DNA from: VBDM01 sp035499735
GTDB lineage: Bacteria; Pseudomonadota; Gammaproteobacteria; Burkholderiales; SG8-39
NCBI GenBank assembly: GCA_035499735.1
Contig: DATJYC010000049.1
Span: forward strand, 62,001-126,000
Direction: 5' to 3'
Length of the DNA: 64,000 nucleotides
The notes under the pieces were generated by a model. It saw nothing but the letters and a program-made list of their open reading frames with translations. It made no database searches and was not told the DNA's origin. Made by a program: the position numbers and the translations under genes. Shown here in pieces: positions 16,788 through 29,054 of the stretch; the first letter of the stretch is position 1; every line of letters starts with the position of its first letter.

Positions 16788-17654
16788 ATGACATTGTTTC
16801 GCATCATCGCCCTTGCCTGGCCGCTGGTCGCCGCGCAGGCGGCCGCTGCGCAAGGCCCGGAGAGCAAGGACAACATCGCCGGCCCCTACGTGCCGACGCC
16901 CTGGGTGATCGTCGACCGGATGCTCGCTCTCGCCGACATCCGCGCCGACGACGTGGTCTACGACCTGGGCTCGGGCGACGGGCGCCTGGTGATCACGGCG
17001 GCGAGGCGCTTCGGCGCGCGCGGGGTCGGCGTCGAGCTGCAGCCCGAGCTGGTCGCGCTGGCGAACGAGGGCGCGAAGAAAGAGGGCGTCGCCGACCGCG
17101 TGAAGTTCATCCAGGGCGACCTGTTCGAGACCGACATCCGCGAGGCGACCGTGGTCACGCTGTACCTGCTGCCCGGGTCCGTCACGCGCCTGGTGCCGCG
17201 CTTTCTCGCGGAGCTGCGCCCCGGCACGCGCATCGTGTCGCACGACTATCCCCTTTCTCCCTGGAAGCCGGACAAGGACGTGTCGATGGACGTGCCCGAG
17301 AAGGAATTCATCAGCGGCACGACGTGGACTAGGCTCTACTACTACGTCGTCCCGGCGAGGATCCGCGGAGAATGGGAGCTGACCCTGCCGAAGCGGCTCG
17401 CCCGCACGCCGCTCTCGCTCGAGGTGAACCAGGAGCCGCACATGGTCGGCGGCCTGGTGAGCGACGGAAAGTCGGAGGACTACCTCCGCGACATGCGGGT
17501 CCTGGGCGAGAACGTCAGCTTCGGCCTTCTCTACAACGGCACCATGATGACGTTCGAGGGCAAGGCCGCCGGCGACCTCATGTCGGGCGAGGTGACCTCC
17601 AAAGAGGTCCACGGGCCCTGGACGGCGCGACTGAAGCGATCATCTCCGAAGTGA
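16788..17654 (+). CDS. Exported class I SAM-dependent methyltransferase-like protein
   Basis: A 288-residue protein that begins with a signal-like hydrophobic segment (ending AAAAQG, near residue 22) and then has a Rossmann methyltransferase domain: VVYDLGSGDGRLVITAARR (motif I, about residues 57-75), GVGVELQPELV (motif II) and VVTLYLLPGS (motif IV). A beta-rich C-terminal domain follows (about 190-288). A SAM-dependent enzyme with an export signal is unusual because SAM is cytoplasmic; the N-terminus could instead be a membrane anchor. In-frame ATGs at 16767 and 16776 are alternatives. It precedes the Amr genes by 48 bases on the same strand. Confidence 0.8.
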   Translation: MTLFRIIALAWPLVAAQAAAAQGPESKDNIAGPYVPTPWVIVDRMLALADIRADDVVYDLGSGDGRLVITAARRFGARGVGVELQPELVALANEGAKKEGVADRVKFIQGDLFETDIREATVVTLYLLPGSVTRLVPRFLAELRPGTRIVSHDYPLSPWKPDKDVSMDVPEKEFISGTTWTRLYYYVVPARIRGEWELTLPKRLARTPLSLEVNQEPHMVGGLVSDGKSEDYLRDMRVLGENVSFGLLYNGTMMTFEGKAAGDLMSGEVTSKEVHGPWTARLKRSSPK

Positions 17655-17665
17655 GGCCAGGCCCC

Positions 17666-17694
17666 TTGGGAACGGGGGGAGCGAGCACTATATT
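17666..17694 (+). promoter_or_regulatory. Candidate promoter for the Amr genes
   Basis: TTGGGA (17666-17671) and TATATT (17689-17694) are spaced 17 bases apart. The predicted transcription start, about seven bases on, would fall one to three bases before the ATG at 17703, so the message may be leaderless. By-eye call. Confidence 0.45.
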
Positions 17695-17702
17695 GTGGGG
17701 GT

Positions 17703-19078
17703 ATGAGCCTGTTCGGAGACCCCCTGGTGCGTCCCGCCGCCGTGGCCGGCATGTTCTATCCCGGCGAGGCGCGCGAGCTCGCCGAGACGGTCGCAGCGCA
17801 CCTCGACTCGGCGGACGAGACCCCTCAGCGACCCGGGTTCCCGAAGGCCCTGATCGTCCCCCACGCCGGGTACGTCTACTCCGGTCCGGTCGCGGCGAGC
17901 GCCTACGACCTGCTGCGCCCCGCGCGCGGCGTGGTGAAGCGGGTCGTGATCCTCGGCCCCTGCCACCGCGTTCCGGTGCGCGGCCTTGCGCTGCCGCGCG
18001 CGAAGGCGTTCGCCACGCCGCTCGGGCGCATCCCGGTGGATGCGGAGGGGGTGCAGGCGATCGGCGACCTGCCGCAAGTCGTGGAATCTGCGGCGACGCA
18101 CGCCGAAGAGCACGCGCTCGAGGTGCAGCTGCCCTTTCTCCAGCGCGTGCTGGGGGATTTCTCGCTGGTCCCGCTCGTTGTCGGCGACGCCCCTCCGGCG
18201 GCAGTCGCCGAGGTGCTGGATCGCCTGTGGGGCGGCCCCGAGACGCTCATCGTCATCAGCTCCGACCTGTCGCACTACCACGGCTACCACGCCGCGCGCG
18301 AGATCGACGCCGCCACCGTGCGCGCAATCCTGGACTTCGACGCGGAGATCTCGCACGACCAGGCCTGCGGCGCGACGCCGGTCGCGGGAATGCTGATCGC
18401 CGCGAAGCGCAGAGGGCTCGTTCCCAGGCTCCTCGACTGCCGCAACTCGGGCGACACCGCGGGCGACAAGAGGCGCGTCGTCGGCTACGCCTCGTTCGCG
18501 CTCGGCGGCGAGGGCGCAGGCTACGGGACGGAGCACGGAAGGGAGCTGCTGCGGATCGCGCGCGCGTCGATCGCCGAGGCATTGGGCGCCGCGGCCGCAT
18601 CGCCGGCGGCGGACGAGACCTGGCTTCGCGAGACGCGCGCCACGTTCGTCACCCTCACCCAGGGCGAGGCGCTGCGCGGCTGCGTGGGGGCGCTCGAGGC
18701 GCAGCGGTCGCTTGGCGAGGACGTCGCCGCGAACGCGCGCGCCGCGGCGTTCGAGGACACCCGCTTCAGGCCGCTCACGCTCGAGGAGTTCGGCCGCACG
18801 GCGATCGAGGTGTCGCTGCTCTCGACCCTCAAGACGCTGGCGTTCCGCGACCATGACGAGCTGCTCGCCAAGCTTCGTCCCGGCGTGGACGGCGTGGTCC
18901 TCGAGCACGAGGGCAGGCGGGGCACTTTTCTTCCGCAAGTCTGGGACGATCTCGCCGATCCGGAGCGGTTCATCGCGCGCCTCAAGCAGAAGGCCGGCAT
19001 TCCGCGGGACGCCGACGTGCGGCGCTGTCGGGTCAGGCGCTACAGAGTGCTCAAGTGGCGCGAAGCGGACCTATTGCC

Positions 19079-19082
<4 letters not shown>
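17703..19082 (+). CDS. amrBA: AmmeMemoRadiSam system AmrB (MEMO1) - AmrA (AMMECR1) fusion protein
   Basis: A 459-residue fusion. Residues about 1-265 are a MEMO1-like domain with the putative metal-binding residues of that family in VPHAGYVYSG (His), GPCHRVPV (His) and DQACGATPVAG (Cys). Residues about 275-459 are an AMMECR1 domain with the signature LRGCVGALEA. Together with the radical SAM gene that overlaps it by four bases (ATGA), this is the AmmeMemoRadiSam set. In many bacteria amrA and amrB are separate genes; here they are one. The biological substrate of this system is not established. Confidence 0.92.
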
Positions 19083-20167
<1,085 letters not shown>

Positions 20168-21165
20168 TCGCGGGTCCGGTCAGGCGCAGCAGCTCGCCGA
20201 GGACCCGGTCGGGACCGATCTCCTCCAGACACGGATTGTCTCCGGAGCTGTAGCGGCAGGTCTTCGACTGGCAGGGCGAGCAAAACCGCTCGGACTTGAT
20301 GTGCACCTGCGAGGCGCCCGAGGCCCCGATCAGTCCCGAGTCGGTCGAACCGTAGAGGGTGATCGCCGGCACGTCGAGCGCCGCAGCGAGGTGGGAGAGC
20401 CCCGTATCCATGCACACGCACGCCCTCGCGTGCGCGAGCACGTGGCCGATCTCGGAGAGGCTCAGCCGCGGCAGCACCTGGACCTCGTGGCGCGTCGCGA
20501 GACGCTTCGCGCGCGCTTCCTCCTGCGCGTTGCCCCAGGGCAGCAGGATTCGAAACCCGGCATCGGCACATTTTCCGATGAGATCGATCCAGTGGCGCTC
20601 GGGCCACAACTTCGTCTTCCAGCTCGCGTTGTGGATGAACACGAGGTAGCCGCCCGGCAGCTCGGCCTTGGGTTTCGCCAAGCGTTCGCGCTGGATGCGG
20701 AAATCGGCCGCCGAGGAGGGCAGCGGGTAGCCGAGCGCCGCGGAGAACAGGCGCCGCAGCCGGTCGATGGCGTGTGCGTTCTTCGGCGCGGCGTAGCGCC
20801 GCTGATAGGCGAAGTGGGCGACCCATTCGCGAACCGACGGGGCGTCGAACCCTGCGCGCGGGCCCCTGGAGAACAGCGAGAGCAGCGCGGTCTTGAAGTT
20901 GCCCTGCCCGTCGACCACGAGGTCGTATTGCCTCGACCGCATCTGCCCGATGGTCTTCGAGATGGATCCGTGCGTTTCGGCGCTCGTCATGGCACCGCGC
21001 CACTCCCGGTGGTTGGTGGTGATGACGTTCTTGACCGCCGGGTGCCAGGTCGCGATCTCCTGGAAGTTCTCGTCGACGACCCAGTCGAACTCGATCCCGG
21101 GTCTTGCGTTCTGGGCGTCGCTCAGAGCGGGCAGCGCATGGATCAGGTCGCCCAGCGATGTCAGC

Positions 21166-21816
21166 TTAATGAGCAGGACTCTTTGCATCTGCCTTCGAGA
21201 ACAGGCCTTTCAGGAAAGCGCTGAAGCGGTGGCGCCGCAGGTCGTGGTCGCGCGCTTCCTCGGAGACGACGTAGTTGAGCTGGATGGTGCGCCGCTCGCC
21301 GTCGAAGGGCTCGTGCCCGTGCCAGCAGTTCGGCGTGACCTTGAAGATCAGGCAGCGCCCCGCGTCGGGCGAGATCTCCGCCGCGTAGCGCGTGAGGTCA
21401 TGGTCGTTGTAGAGCAGGCGCAGGCGGCCCTGCGGCGCGCTCCAGCCCCGGTTGAGGTACAGCAGCACGGTCACGAGCTTGGACTTGGAATCGGTGTGGA
21501 TGCGCCCATCCTTGGGGCCGGTGCGTCCGCGGATGGTGAGCATGGGCGGCCGCCCCGCGAGGTCCATGCCGAGGCGCTCGCCGATCAGATCGCGCAGGTC
21601 GGTGCCGTGCATCTCGTTCATGAGCGTGGCGAAGCGCCCCGAGCAGGAGACCGCTTCGGGCGGGAAGCTGCCGCGGTCGGGCACGCGCGGGAAGCTCTCG
21701 ACCACCTCCGTCAGGACCTCGGGGCGGATGAGATTGTCGACGATGAGGTAGGGGTAAGGCTCCTGGACCAGGGGGGCCTTCTTGAGCGCGTCGGGGTTCA
21801 GGATTTCCCAGGCCAT
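21166..21816 (-). CDS. 2-oxoglutarate/Fe(II)-dependent oxygenase
   Basis: A 216-residue protein with a double-stranded beta-helix domain. The iron ligands are His and Asp in RIHTDSKSK (about residues 108-110) and a distal His in NCWHGHEPF (about 165-168), followed by the 2OG-binding Arg in GERRTIQLNY. This fits the 2OG-FeII_Oxy_3 group that includes EPS- and LPS-associated hydroxylases. It overlaps waaC and so is probably in one operon with it, suggesting action on a surface sugar, lipid or nearby protein; this is inference from position only. Confidence 0.85.
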   Translation of the reverse strand: MAWEILNPDALKKAPLVQEPYPYLIVDNLIRPEVLTEVVESFPRVPDRGSFPPEAVSCSGRFATLMNEMHGTDLRDLIGERLGMDLAGRPPMLTIRGRTGPKDGRIHTDSKSKLVTVLLYLNRGWSAPQGRLRLLYNDHDLTRYAAEISPDAGRCLIFKVTPNCWHGHEPFDGERRTIQLNYVVSEEARDHDLRRHRFSAFLKGLFSKADAKSPAH

Positions 21817-21874
21817 GGGGGAATTCTAGTCCCAAGTGCCTGATTTGGCGCGGGGGCTTGCATTTCGGCCGAAC

Positions 21875-21890
21875 CTGTATAAAAATCCAG
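21875..21890. promoter_or_regulatory. LexA (SOS) box upstream of recA
   Basis: CTG-N10-CAG with an AT-rich centre (CTGTATAAAAATCCAG) at 21875-21890 matches the CTG(TA-rich)CAG LexA operator. It overlaps an AT-rich -10-like segment (21878-21886) with TTGCAT at 21858-21863 as a possible -35, 117 bases before the recA ATG. Repression by LexA in undamaged cells is expected. Confidence 0.75.
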
Positions 21891-22006
21891 GTCAACCGGC
21901 TTCTCGCTGAGAGCGTTGGACGCTTAGACAGGCGGGCGACGATTTGGGCGACGAGAAACGGTGGCGGGCGCCCGCTTCAACGCACACACAATTAGGAGAT
22001 AATCGA

Positions 22007-23053
<1,047 letters not shown>

Positions 23054-23060
23054 GAATTCG

Positions 23061-23510
23061 ATGCGGCGCGAGCCCACGCTGCGCGAGCGGGCCTTGCGGC
23101 TCCTCGCGCGGCGTGAGCACAGCCGCAGCGAGCTCGCGCGCAAGCTCCAGGCTCACGACCCTCCTCCGGAAGACGAGCTCGAAGCGCTCCTCGACGACCT
23201 CTCGAAGCGCAAGCAGCTGTCCGACGAGCGCTACGCGGAATCGCGCGCTCACGTTCTGTCGCGCAAGTTCGGCGCCGCGCGCATAGCGCAGGAGCTGCGG
23301 GCGAAAGGAGTCGAGAAGGGGCTCGCGGAAGGTGCGGCGGCCGCGGCGCGCTCGACCGAGGTGGAACGCGCCCGGGCGGTATGGACGAAGAAGTTCGGGG
23401 TCGCGGCGGCGACCCGCGAGGAGCGCGCGAAGCAGATGCGTTTCCTCCAATCCCGGGGCTTTTCCTTCGACGCGATCCGCGCAGTGATCCGGGGTGCCGG
23501 CGAGGACTGA
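23061..23510 (+). CDS. recX: RecA regulatory protein RecX
   Basis: A 149-residue protein made of tandem three-helix RecX repeats: LRERALRLLARREHSRSELARKL, then LDDLSKRKQLSDERYAESR, KFGAARIAQELRAKGV and FLQSRGFSFDAIRAVI. RecX caps RecA filaments. It starts eight bases after recA and should share its SOS transcript. Confidence 0.93.
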   Translation: MRREPTLRERALRLLARREHSRSELARKLQAHDPPPEDELEALLDDLSKRKQLSDERYAESRAHVLSRKFGAARIAQELRAKGVEKGLAEGAAAAARSTEVERARAVWTKKFGVAAATREERAKQMRFLQSRGFSFDAIRAVIRGAGED

Positions 23511-23531
23511 ATTCGCCTAGAATCCGGCGCC

Positions 23532-24782
23532 ATGGACGCCGGACTGATCGCCCGCAGCGCGTTGGGGTTCCTGCTCCTGCACGCCGTCGCTTGGGCGGTT
23601 TCCGAGAACCGCAGAGCGGTCGCTTGGCGGCCGGTCGTCGCCGGGATGGCCCTCACCCTGGTCCTGGGGCTCGCGCTCCTGAACATTCCCTTCGTCCGGC
23701 TCGTCTTTCAGGCGCTGAACGATGCCCTCGGCGCCCTCGAGAGAGCCACTCGCGACGGGACCTCGTTTGTCTTCGGGTTTCTCGGCGGCGGGGCGCTTCC
23801 CTATGCGGAGTCGTATCCGGACGCTACCTTCGTTCTCGCTTTCCGCGCGTTACCGCTGGTGATCGTGGTAAGCGCCTTGTCCGCGCTGCTTTTCCATTGG
23901 CGCGTGCTCCCCTGGGTCGTGAGAGGGTTCTCCCTGGTGCTGGAGAAGAGCATGGGCGTAGGCGGCGCAATCGGGCTCTCCTCCGCTGCCAACGTCTTCG
24001 TCGGCATGGTCGAGGCGCCGCTCGTCGTCAAGCCCTACATCCGCGACATGAGCCGCAGCGAGCTTTTCATTCTCATGACCTGCGGGATGGCGACCGTCGC
24101 CGGAACGGTGATGGCGCTGTACGCGAGCATCCTGTCGAAGACGATTCCGGATGCGCTGGGCCACATCCTCGTCGCCTCGATCATCAGCACGCCGGCCGCG
24201 ATCGCCATCTCCGTGCTCATGGTCCCGGGGAGGGAGTCCGCCACCGAAGGCAGGCTCGTGCCGCAGGCCGCGACTTCGAGCATGGATGCCCTGACGCGGG
24301 GAACGGTCGACGGCGTGCAGCTGCTCATCAACATCGTCGCGATGCTCCTGGTCCTCGTGGCGCTGGTGAGCCTGGCCAACCAGGCGCTGGCGCTGCTTCC
24401 GGGCGTCGCCGGCGCGCCGATCACGCTGCAGCGCATCCTCGGCGTCCTCTTGGCGCCGCTGGTCTGGGTCATGGGTATTCCGTGGTCCGAAGCGGCGGCG
24501 GCGGGCGCCCTGATGGGAACCAAGACGGTGCTGAACGAGCTGCTCGCCTACGTCGATCTGGCGAAGCTCCCCGCCGGCGCGCTGAGCCCTCGCTCCAGCC
24601 TCATGATGACCTACGCGCTGTGCGGCTTCGCCAATTTCGGAAGCCTCGGAATCATGATCGGTGGCCTCGCCACCATGGCCCCTGAGCGGCGCGAGGAGAT
24701 CGTGTCGCTCGGGGGGAAGACCATTGTGTCCGGGACCCTCGCGACCTGCGTCGCCGGCTCGGTCGTGGGCATCCTGTACTAG
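23532..24782 (+). CDS. Concentrative nucleoside transporter (NupC/CNT family)
   Basis: A 416-residue polytopic protein with the CNT family order: N-terminal helices, the Nucleoside-gate domain (about residues 100-205) with IGLSSAANVFVGMVEAPLVVKPYI, and the C-terminal domain with GTKTVLNELLAYVDL and CGFANFGSLGIMIGG. These carry the nucleoside- and sodium-binding motifs of the family. It follows recX by 21 bases, though a functional link is not evident. Length matches NupC (about 400). Confidence 0.92.
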   Translation: MDAGLIARSALGFLLLHAVAWAVSENRRAVAWRPVVAGMALTLVLGLALLNIPFVRLVFQALNDALGALERATRDGTSFVFGFLGGGALPYAESYPDATFVLAFRALPLVIVVSALSALLFHWRVLPWVVRGFSLVLEKSMGVGGAIGLSSAANVFVGMVEAPLVVKPYIRDMSRSELFILMTCGMATVAGTVMALYASILSKTIPDALGHILVASIISTPAAIAISVLMVPGRESATEGRLVPQAATSSMDALTRGTVDGVQLLINIVAMLLVLVALVSLANQALALLPGVAGAPITLQRILGVLLAPLVWVMGIPWSEAAAAGALMGTKTVLNELLAYVDLAKLPAGALSPRSSLMMTYALCGFANFGSLGIMIGGLATMAPERREEIVSLGGKTIVSGTLATCVAGSVVGILY

Positions 24783-24794
24783 ACTCGGAGTATC

Positions 24795-25823
24795 TCAGTC
24801 GAGCAGCGCCCGAATCTTCTCCCAGTCGTTGGGATAGAGCGCGAGCATCTCGGCCTTGCCGGCGTCGAGCGCGGAATAGTCGAGCGCGAGATACTCGCGC
24901 ACGATTTCCTCGTACCGGTCCGACAGCAGCCTCGATCCAGGGTCGAGCCCCCGCACGACTGCGAGGCCCGTCGGCGCTGCGGCGATCACGCGTACAGCGA
25001 GCTCGGGGCGGTATTTCCTCAGGATGAGGATAAGACGCCAAATATCGCCGCTCCAGAAAAGGGTCTTCCGCTCCCGCTCCGCGGTCAGTCGCGTGAGGGG
25101 ATACACGTCGTGGATAAGTATCGTCGAGCGAGCAGAGCAGTGCTTCTCGATGTTGATGAAATCCCGCAACGCGAACTCGAACTGGTGCATCCCGTCGATG
25201 AAGGCGAGATCGACCGGCAGGCCATCTAGGTCGGCGGCCACGTCGTAGGTGCCGAAATAATCGTCGCTGGTGGTGGCACGAATCGAGGTGCGCGCGCCGA
25301 GCGAGCGCGTGACCTTTGGGTCGGGATCGACGCCTATCGCCCGGGTCTCAGGCCGGACGAGCGCCAGCGAATCACCCGTCGACACGCCGATTTCCATATA
25401 GGTCCGCGGGCGCAAGTGTGAGTGGATCATGGGAAGCAAGTCGAGGTAGATCGGCCCGGGGAAACTGAGTGCCGCGAGAAACTGGTGCGCGGGATCCAAG
25501 TCGGGCGCGAGCGCGAGGGTCTTCTCGCAGTATCGGAGGGCCGCTTCGCTGTCCCCCAGCTTCCAGAACGTCGCCGCCAAGTCGAAGTGGCATAGTGGCT
25601 GGTCCGGAGCCAGGCGACAGGCGTGCTCGAACCGTTCGAGCGCCTCGCGATATCTTCCAGCCTGAAAGGCCACGCCCCCCGCGTAGTGATGTGCCTCCGG
25701 GCGCTCCGGATCGGCGCGCAGGGCGCGCGCGAAATGCTCTGCAGCGGCCGCGTGGTCGCCCGCATGAAACGCGGCGGCGCCGGCCTCGAGCGCGGCCTGT
25801 GCGAGCTGCGGGTCCTTGTCCAC
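24795..25823 (-). CDS. TPR-repeat protein with C-terminal class I methyltransferase domain
   Basis: A 342-residue protein. Residues about 1-110 form three tetratricopeptide-like helix pairs (GAAAFHAGDHAAAAEHFARAL, GGVAFQAGRYREALERFEHA, AATFWKLGDSEAALRYCEKT). Residues about 125-300 form a Methyltransf_24-like domain with YMEIGVSTGDSLALV (SAM motif I), AIGVDPDP and LAFIDGMHQFEFALRD. Such fusions occur around surface polysaccharide genes. It converges with the nucleoside transporter 12 bases away and is divergent from alaS. Substrate unknown. Confidence 0.8.
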   Translation of the reverse strand: MDKDPQLAQAALEAGAAAFHAGDHAAAAEHFARALRADPERPEAHHYAGGVAFQAGRYREALERFEHACRLAPDQPLCHFDLAATFWKLGDSEAALRYCEKTLALAPDLDPAHQFLAALSFPGPIYLDLLPMIHSHLRPRTYMEIGVSTGDSLALVRPETRAIGVDPDPKVTRSLGARTSIRATTSDDYFGTYDVAADLDGLPVDLAFIDGMHQFEFALRDFINIEKHCSARSTILIHDVYPLTRLTAERERKTLFWSGDIWRLILILRKYRPELAVRVIAAAPTGLAVVRGLDPGSRLLSDRYEEIVREYLALDYSALDAGKAEMLALYPNDWEKIRALLD

Positions 25824-25969
25824 GGTGAGAATTCGCTCTAGCGGGTCCGAGGGGAGAAGCTTAGCTCGACGCCGGGCCGCGCACGAGTGCGGATTCCTGC
25901 GGGCCGAGTCGTTGCGCGAACCTGGGAATCAGGCGAAAATCAGCCGGTTCAAGGAGTTGTCGCATTCCG

Positions 25970-28588
25970 ATGAAATCCGGCGAAATCCGCGCAAGGTTCC
26001 TGAAATTCTTCGAGGACCGCGGCCATACGATCGTCGCTTCAAGTCCGCTCGTTCCGGCGAACGACCCGACACTGCTGTTCACCAATTCGGGCATGGTCCA
26101 GTTCAAGGAGGTGTTCCTGGGCAGGGAAACGCGGCCCTACAAGCGCGCGACCAGCTCGCAGCGGAGCCTGCGCGCGGGCGGCAAGCACAACGACCTCGAA
26201 AACGTCGGCTACACCGCGCGGCACCACACTTTCTTCGAGATGCTCGGCAACTTCTCCTTTGGCGACTACTTCAAGCGCGACGCGATCCGCTACGCTTGGG
26301 ACCTGCTCACGAAAGTGTATGGCCTGCCCACGGAGAAGCTGTGGATCACCGTGTATCGCACCGACGACGACGCCTATGACATCTGGACCCGGGATATCGG
26401 CGTGCCCAAGGAGCGCTGCGTGCGCATCGGCGACCGGCCGGATGGCGGCTCCGACAACTTCTGGCAGATGGCCGACACCGGACCCTGCGGCCCATGCAGC
26501 GAGATCTTCTACGACCATGGGCCGACGATCGCGGGCGGACCCCCGGGGTCGGGGGAGGCCGAGGGCGACCGTTATATCGAGATATGGAACCTTGTCTTCA
26601 TGCAGTTTCAGCGCGAGAAGAGCGGCGACGATAAGTTCGTCATGACGCCGCTCCCCAAGCCCTGCGTGGACACCGGCATGGGCCTCGAACGCATCGCCGC
26701 GGTTCTGCAGGGCGTTCACTCGAACTACGAGATCGACCTGTTCCAGGACCTGATCCGGGCGGCTGCGCGCGAGACCGGCGCGCGCGACCTCGCGAACAAT
26801 TCCCTCAAGGTGATCGCCGACCACATTCGCGCCTGCGCCTTCCTGATCGTCGACGGCGTCATCCCCGGCAACGAGGGGCGGGGCTACGTGCTCCGCCGCA
26901 TCATCCGACGGGCGATCCGCCACGGCTACAAGCTGGGCCGGAAGGAGCCGTTCTTCTACCGCCTCGTCCCGGACCTGTCCGCCGCGATGGGCGAAGCCTA
27001 CCCGGAGCTGGCCAGGGCGAAGGATCGCGTTGCCCAGGTCCTCAAGGCGGAGGAGGAACGCTTCGCAGAGACGCTCGAGAACGGAATGAAGGTCCTCGAG
27101 GCCGCGCTGCACCGCGAGGACCGCATGCTCGACGGCGAGACCGTGTTCCAGCTCTACGATACCTTCGGCTTTCCCGTGGATCTCACCGCCGACATCGCGC
27201 GCGAGCGCGGCATCATGATCGACCACGCGGGGTTCGAGGCCTCGATGGAGCGCCAGCGCGAGCGCGCCCGGGCCGCGGGCAAGTTCAGGATGGAGGCGGG
27301 GGTCGAGTACTCCGGCCGCGCCACCGAGTTCCGCGGCTACGACACCCTGGACGTCGGCGACGCGAAGGTCGCCGCGATCTACAAGGAAGGGACCTCGGTG
27401 CAAGGCGTCGTCGCGGGCGATCGGGCCATCGTCGTTCTCGACAAGACGCCCTTCTACGCGGAGTCGGGCGGGCAGGTGGGCGACTCGGGCGAGCTGGTCG
27501 CCGCAGGCGGCACCTTCACGGTCTCGGACACCCAGAAGATACAGGCCGAGGTGTTCGGGCACCACGGCGTGCTCGCGACCGGGCGTCTCGCTGTCGGCGA
27601 CAAGGTCGCGGCGCACGTGAACCGCGCGCGGCGCGGGCGCACCATGCGCAACCACTCCGCCACGCACCTGATGCACAAGGCGCTGCGCGAGGTGCTGGGG
27701 CCGCATGTCCAGCAGAAGGGCTCGCTCGTCGATCCCGACAAGACCCGCTTCGATTTCTCGCACGACGCGCCCATGACCGAGGATCAGGTACGGGCCGTGG
27801 AGGCGAGGGTGAACGCCGAGATCCTGAACAACGACCCGACCACGGCCCGCGTCATGAAGTACGACGATGCGGTGAAGGGCGGAGCCATGGCGCTCTTCGG
27901 CGAAAAGTACGGCGACGAGGTACGCGTGCTCGACATCGGCTCCTCGCGCGAGCTGTGCGGCGGCACGCACGTCGCGCGCACCGGCGACATCGGCTTCTTC
28001 AAGATCACGTCGCAGGGCGGCGTGGCCGCGGGCGTGCGCCGCGTCGAGGCGACCACCGGCGAGGGCGCGCTCGTGTTCGTGCAGGAGATGGAGGACGAGC
28101 GGCGCTTCATCGAGGGGTTCTACCAGGCCACGGGCGAAGCGCTTAGGGAGAAGCTGAAGGCCGAGCGCGAGGAAAAGAGGGCGCTCGAGAAGGAACTTTC
28201 GCGGCTCAAGTCGAAGATGGCCGCTGCACAGGGCTCCGACCTGTCGTCGCAGGCCGTGGACGTGAAGGGCGTGAAGGTGCTCGCGGCAGCGCTCGACGGC
28301 GCGGACGCGAAGACCCTGCGCGAGACCCTGGATCAGCTCAAGAACAAGCTGAAATCAGCGGCGATCGTGCTCGGCTCGAGCGAGGGCGGAAAGGTCAACC
28401 TCATCGCGGGCGTCACCTCCGATCTCACCGCGAAGCTCAAGGCGGGGGAGCTGGTGAACTACGTCGCCCAGCAGGTCGGCGGCAAGGGCGGCGGCAGGCC
28501 CGACATGGCGCAGGCGGGCGGCACCGAGGCGGCGAAGATGCCCGCCGCGCTCGGCTCGGTACGCCAGTGGGTCGAGCAGCGCCTGTAG
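25970..28588 (+). CDS. alaS: Alanyl-tRNA synthetase
   Basis: An 872-residue class II synthetase. Catalytic core residues 1-about 460 with motif 1 (SSPLVPANDPTLLFTNSGMV), motif 2 (RAGGKHNDLENVG) and motif 3 (GMGLERIAAVLQ). The editing domain shows HSATHLMHKAL and CGGTHVART, which hold the zinc ligands. A C-terminal coiled-coil and C-Ala domain follow (about residues 720-872, ending GGRPDMAQAGG). Length matches the family (about 875). The 146 bases before it show no tRNA, terminator or obvious promoter. Confidence 0.98.
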   Translation: MKSGEIRARFLKFFEDRGHTIVASSPLVPANDPTLLFTNSGMVQFKEVFLGRETRPYKRATSSQRSLRAGGKHNDLENVGYTARHHTFFEMLGNFSFGDYFKRDAIRYAWDLLTKVYGLPTEKLWITVYRTDDDAYDIWTRDIGVPKERCVRIGDRPDGGSDNFWQMADTGPCGPCSEIFYDHGPTIAGGPPGSGEAEGDRYIEIWNLVFMQFQREKSGDDKFVMTPLPKPCVDTGMGLERIAAVLQGVHSNYEIDLFQDLIRAAARETGARDLANNSLKVIADHIRACAFLIVDGVIPGNEGRGYVLRRIIRRAIRHGYKLGRKEPFFYRLVPDLSAAMGEAYPELARAKDRVAQVLKAEEERFAETLENGMKVLEAALHREDRMLDGETVFQLYDTFGFPVDLTADIARERGIMIDHAGFEASMERQRERARAAGKFRMEAGVEYSGRATEFRGYDTLDVGDAKVAAIYKEGTSVQGVVAGDRAIVVLDKTPFYAESGGQVGDSGELVAAGGTFTVSDTQKIQAEVFGHHGVLATGRLAVGDKVAAHVNRARRGRTMRNHSATHLMHKALREVLGPHVQQKGSLVDPDKTRFDFSHDAPMTEDQVRAVEARVNAEILNNDPTTARVMKYDDAVKGGAMALFGEKYGDEVRVLDIGSSRELCGGTHVARTGDIGFFKITSQGGVAAGVRRVEATTGEGALVFVQEMEDERRFIEGFYQATGEALREKLKAEREEKRALEKELSRLKSKMAAAQGSDLSSQAVDVKGVKVLAAALDGADAKTLRETLDQLKNKLKSAAIVLGSSEGGKVNLIAGVTSDLTAKLKAGELVNYVAQQVGGKGGGRPDMAQAGGTEAAKMPAALGSVRQWVEQRL

Positions 28589-28607
28589 TGCCGCCCGGCC
28601 GTGCGCC

Positions 28608-28937
28608 TCAGCCCTTGAGGCAGGAACTCATGAAGGTCTGGCGCTCCTGGCCCTTCATGTTCTTCATGTTCGCCTGCTTGTTGCAGTCGGCCATCTTTTG
28701 CTGCTGAGCTTTCTGCGCGGCGCTCGGGCCCGCGTCCCCGCCGCCCTTCAGGCAGGAACTCATGAATTTCTTGCGGTCCTCGCCCTTCTTGTTGCCGGCC
28801 TGCTTGTTGCAGGCGGCCATGCGCTCCTGCTGCTTCTTCTGGGCTTCGGTCGGCGCCTTGCCCTTGCCCTTGTCCTGGGCGAGCGCGAGCGGCGAAGCGA
28901 GGGTCATGCAAACCAGCACGGCAAGCAGTCTCTTCAT
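28608..28937 (-). CDS. PsiF-repeat protein, exported
   Basis: A 109-residue protein with a signal peptide (to about residue 21, SPLALA-Q) and two PsiF repeats (about 40-65 and 84-109) sharing the pattern QQxxMAxCNKQA...R..FMSSCLKG, each with two conserved Cys. PsiF-type proteins were first noted as phosphate-starvation inducible in E. coli; their role is unknown. A strong AAGGAGGAG lies just before the ATG. It converges with alaS and is divergent from aroG; I found no Pho box. Confidence 0.88.
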   Translation of the reverse strand: MKRLLAVLVCMTLASPLALAQDKGKGKAPTEAQKKQQERMAACNKQAGNKKGEDRKKFMSSCLKGGGDAGPSAAQKAQQQKMADCNKQANMKNMKGQERQTFMSSCLKG

Positions 28938-29054
28938 CGGCTCCTCCTTGAGCGAGTTGAGCGCAATAACCTATCACGCCCGGCGCGCTGGCGGGGCTTC
29001 GGTTAAACTTCATATTTTTCAGCTTGTTAGCCGTACGGCTCCGAGGCAGAGGCG

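Noticed and set aside
21963..21975. Perfect 12-base GC palindrome in the recA leader (21964-21975) as an operator or terminator
   Set aside because: No loop and no T-run; a short GC palindrome is expected by chance here.
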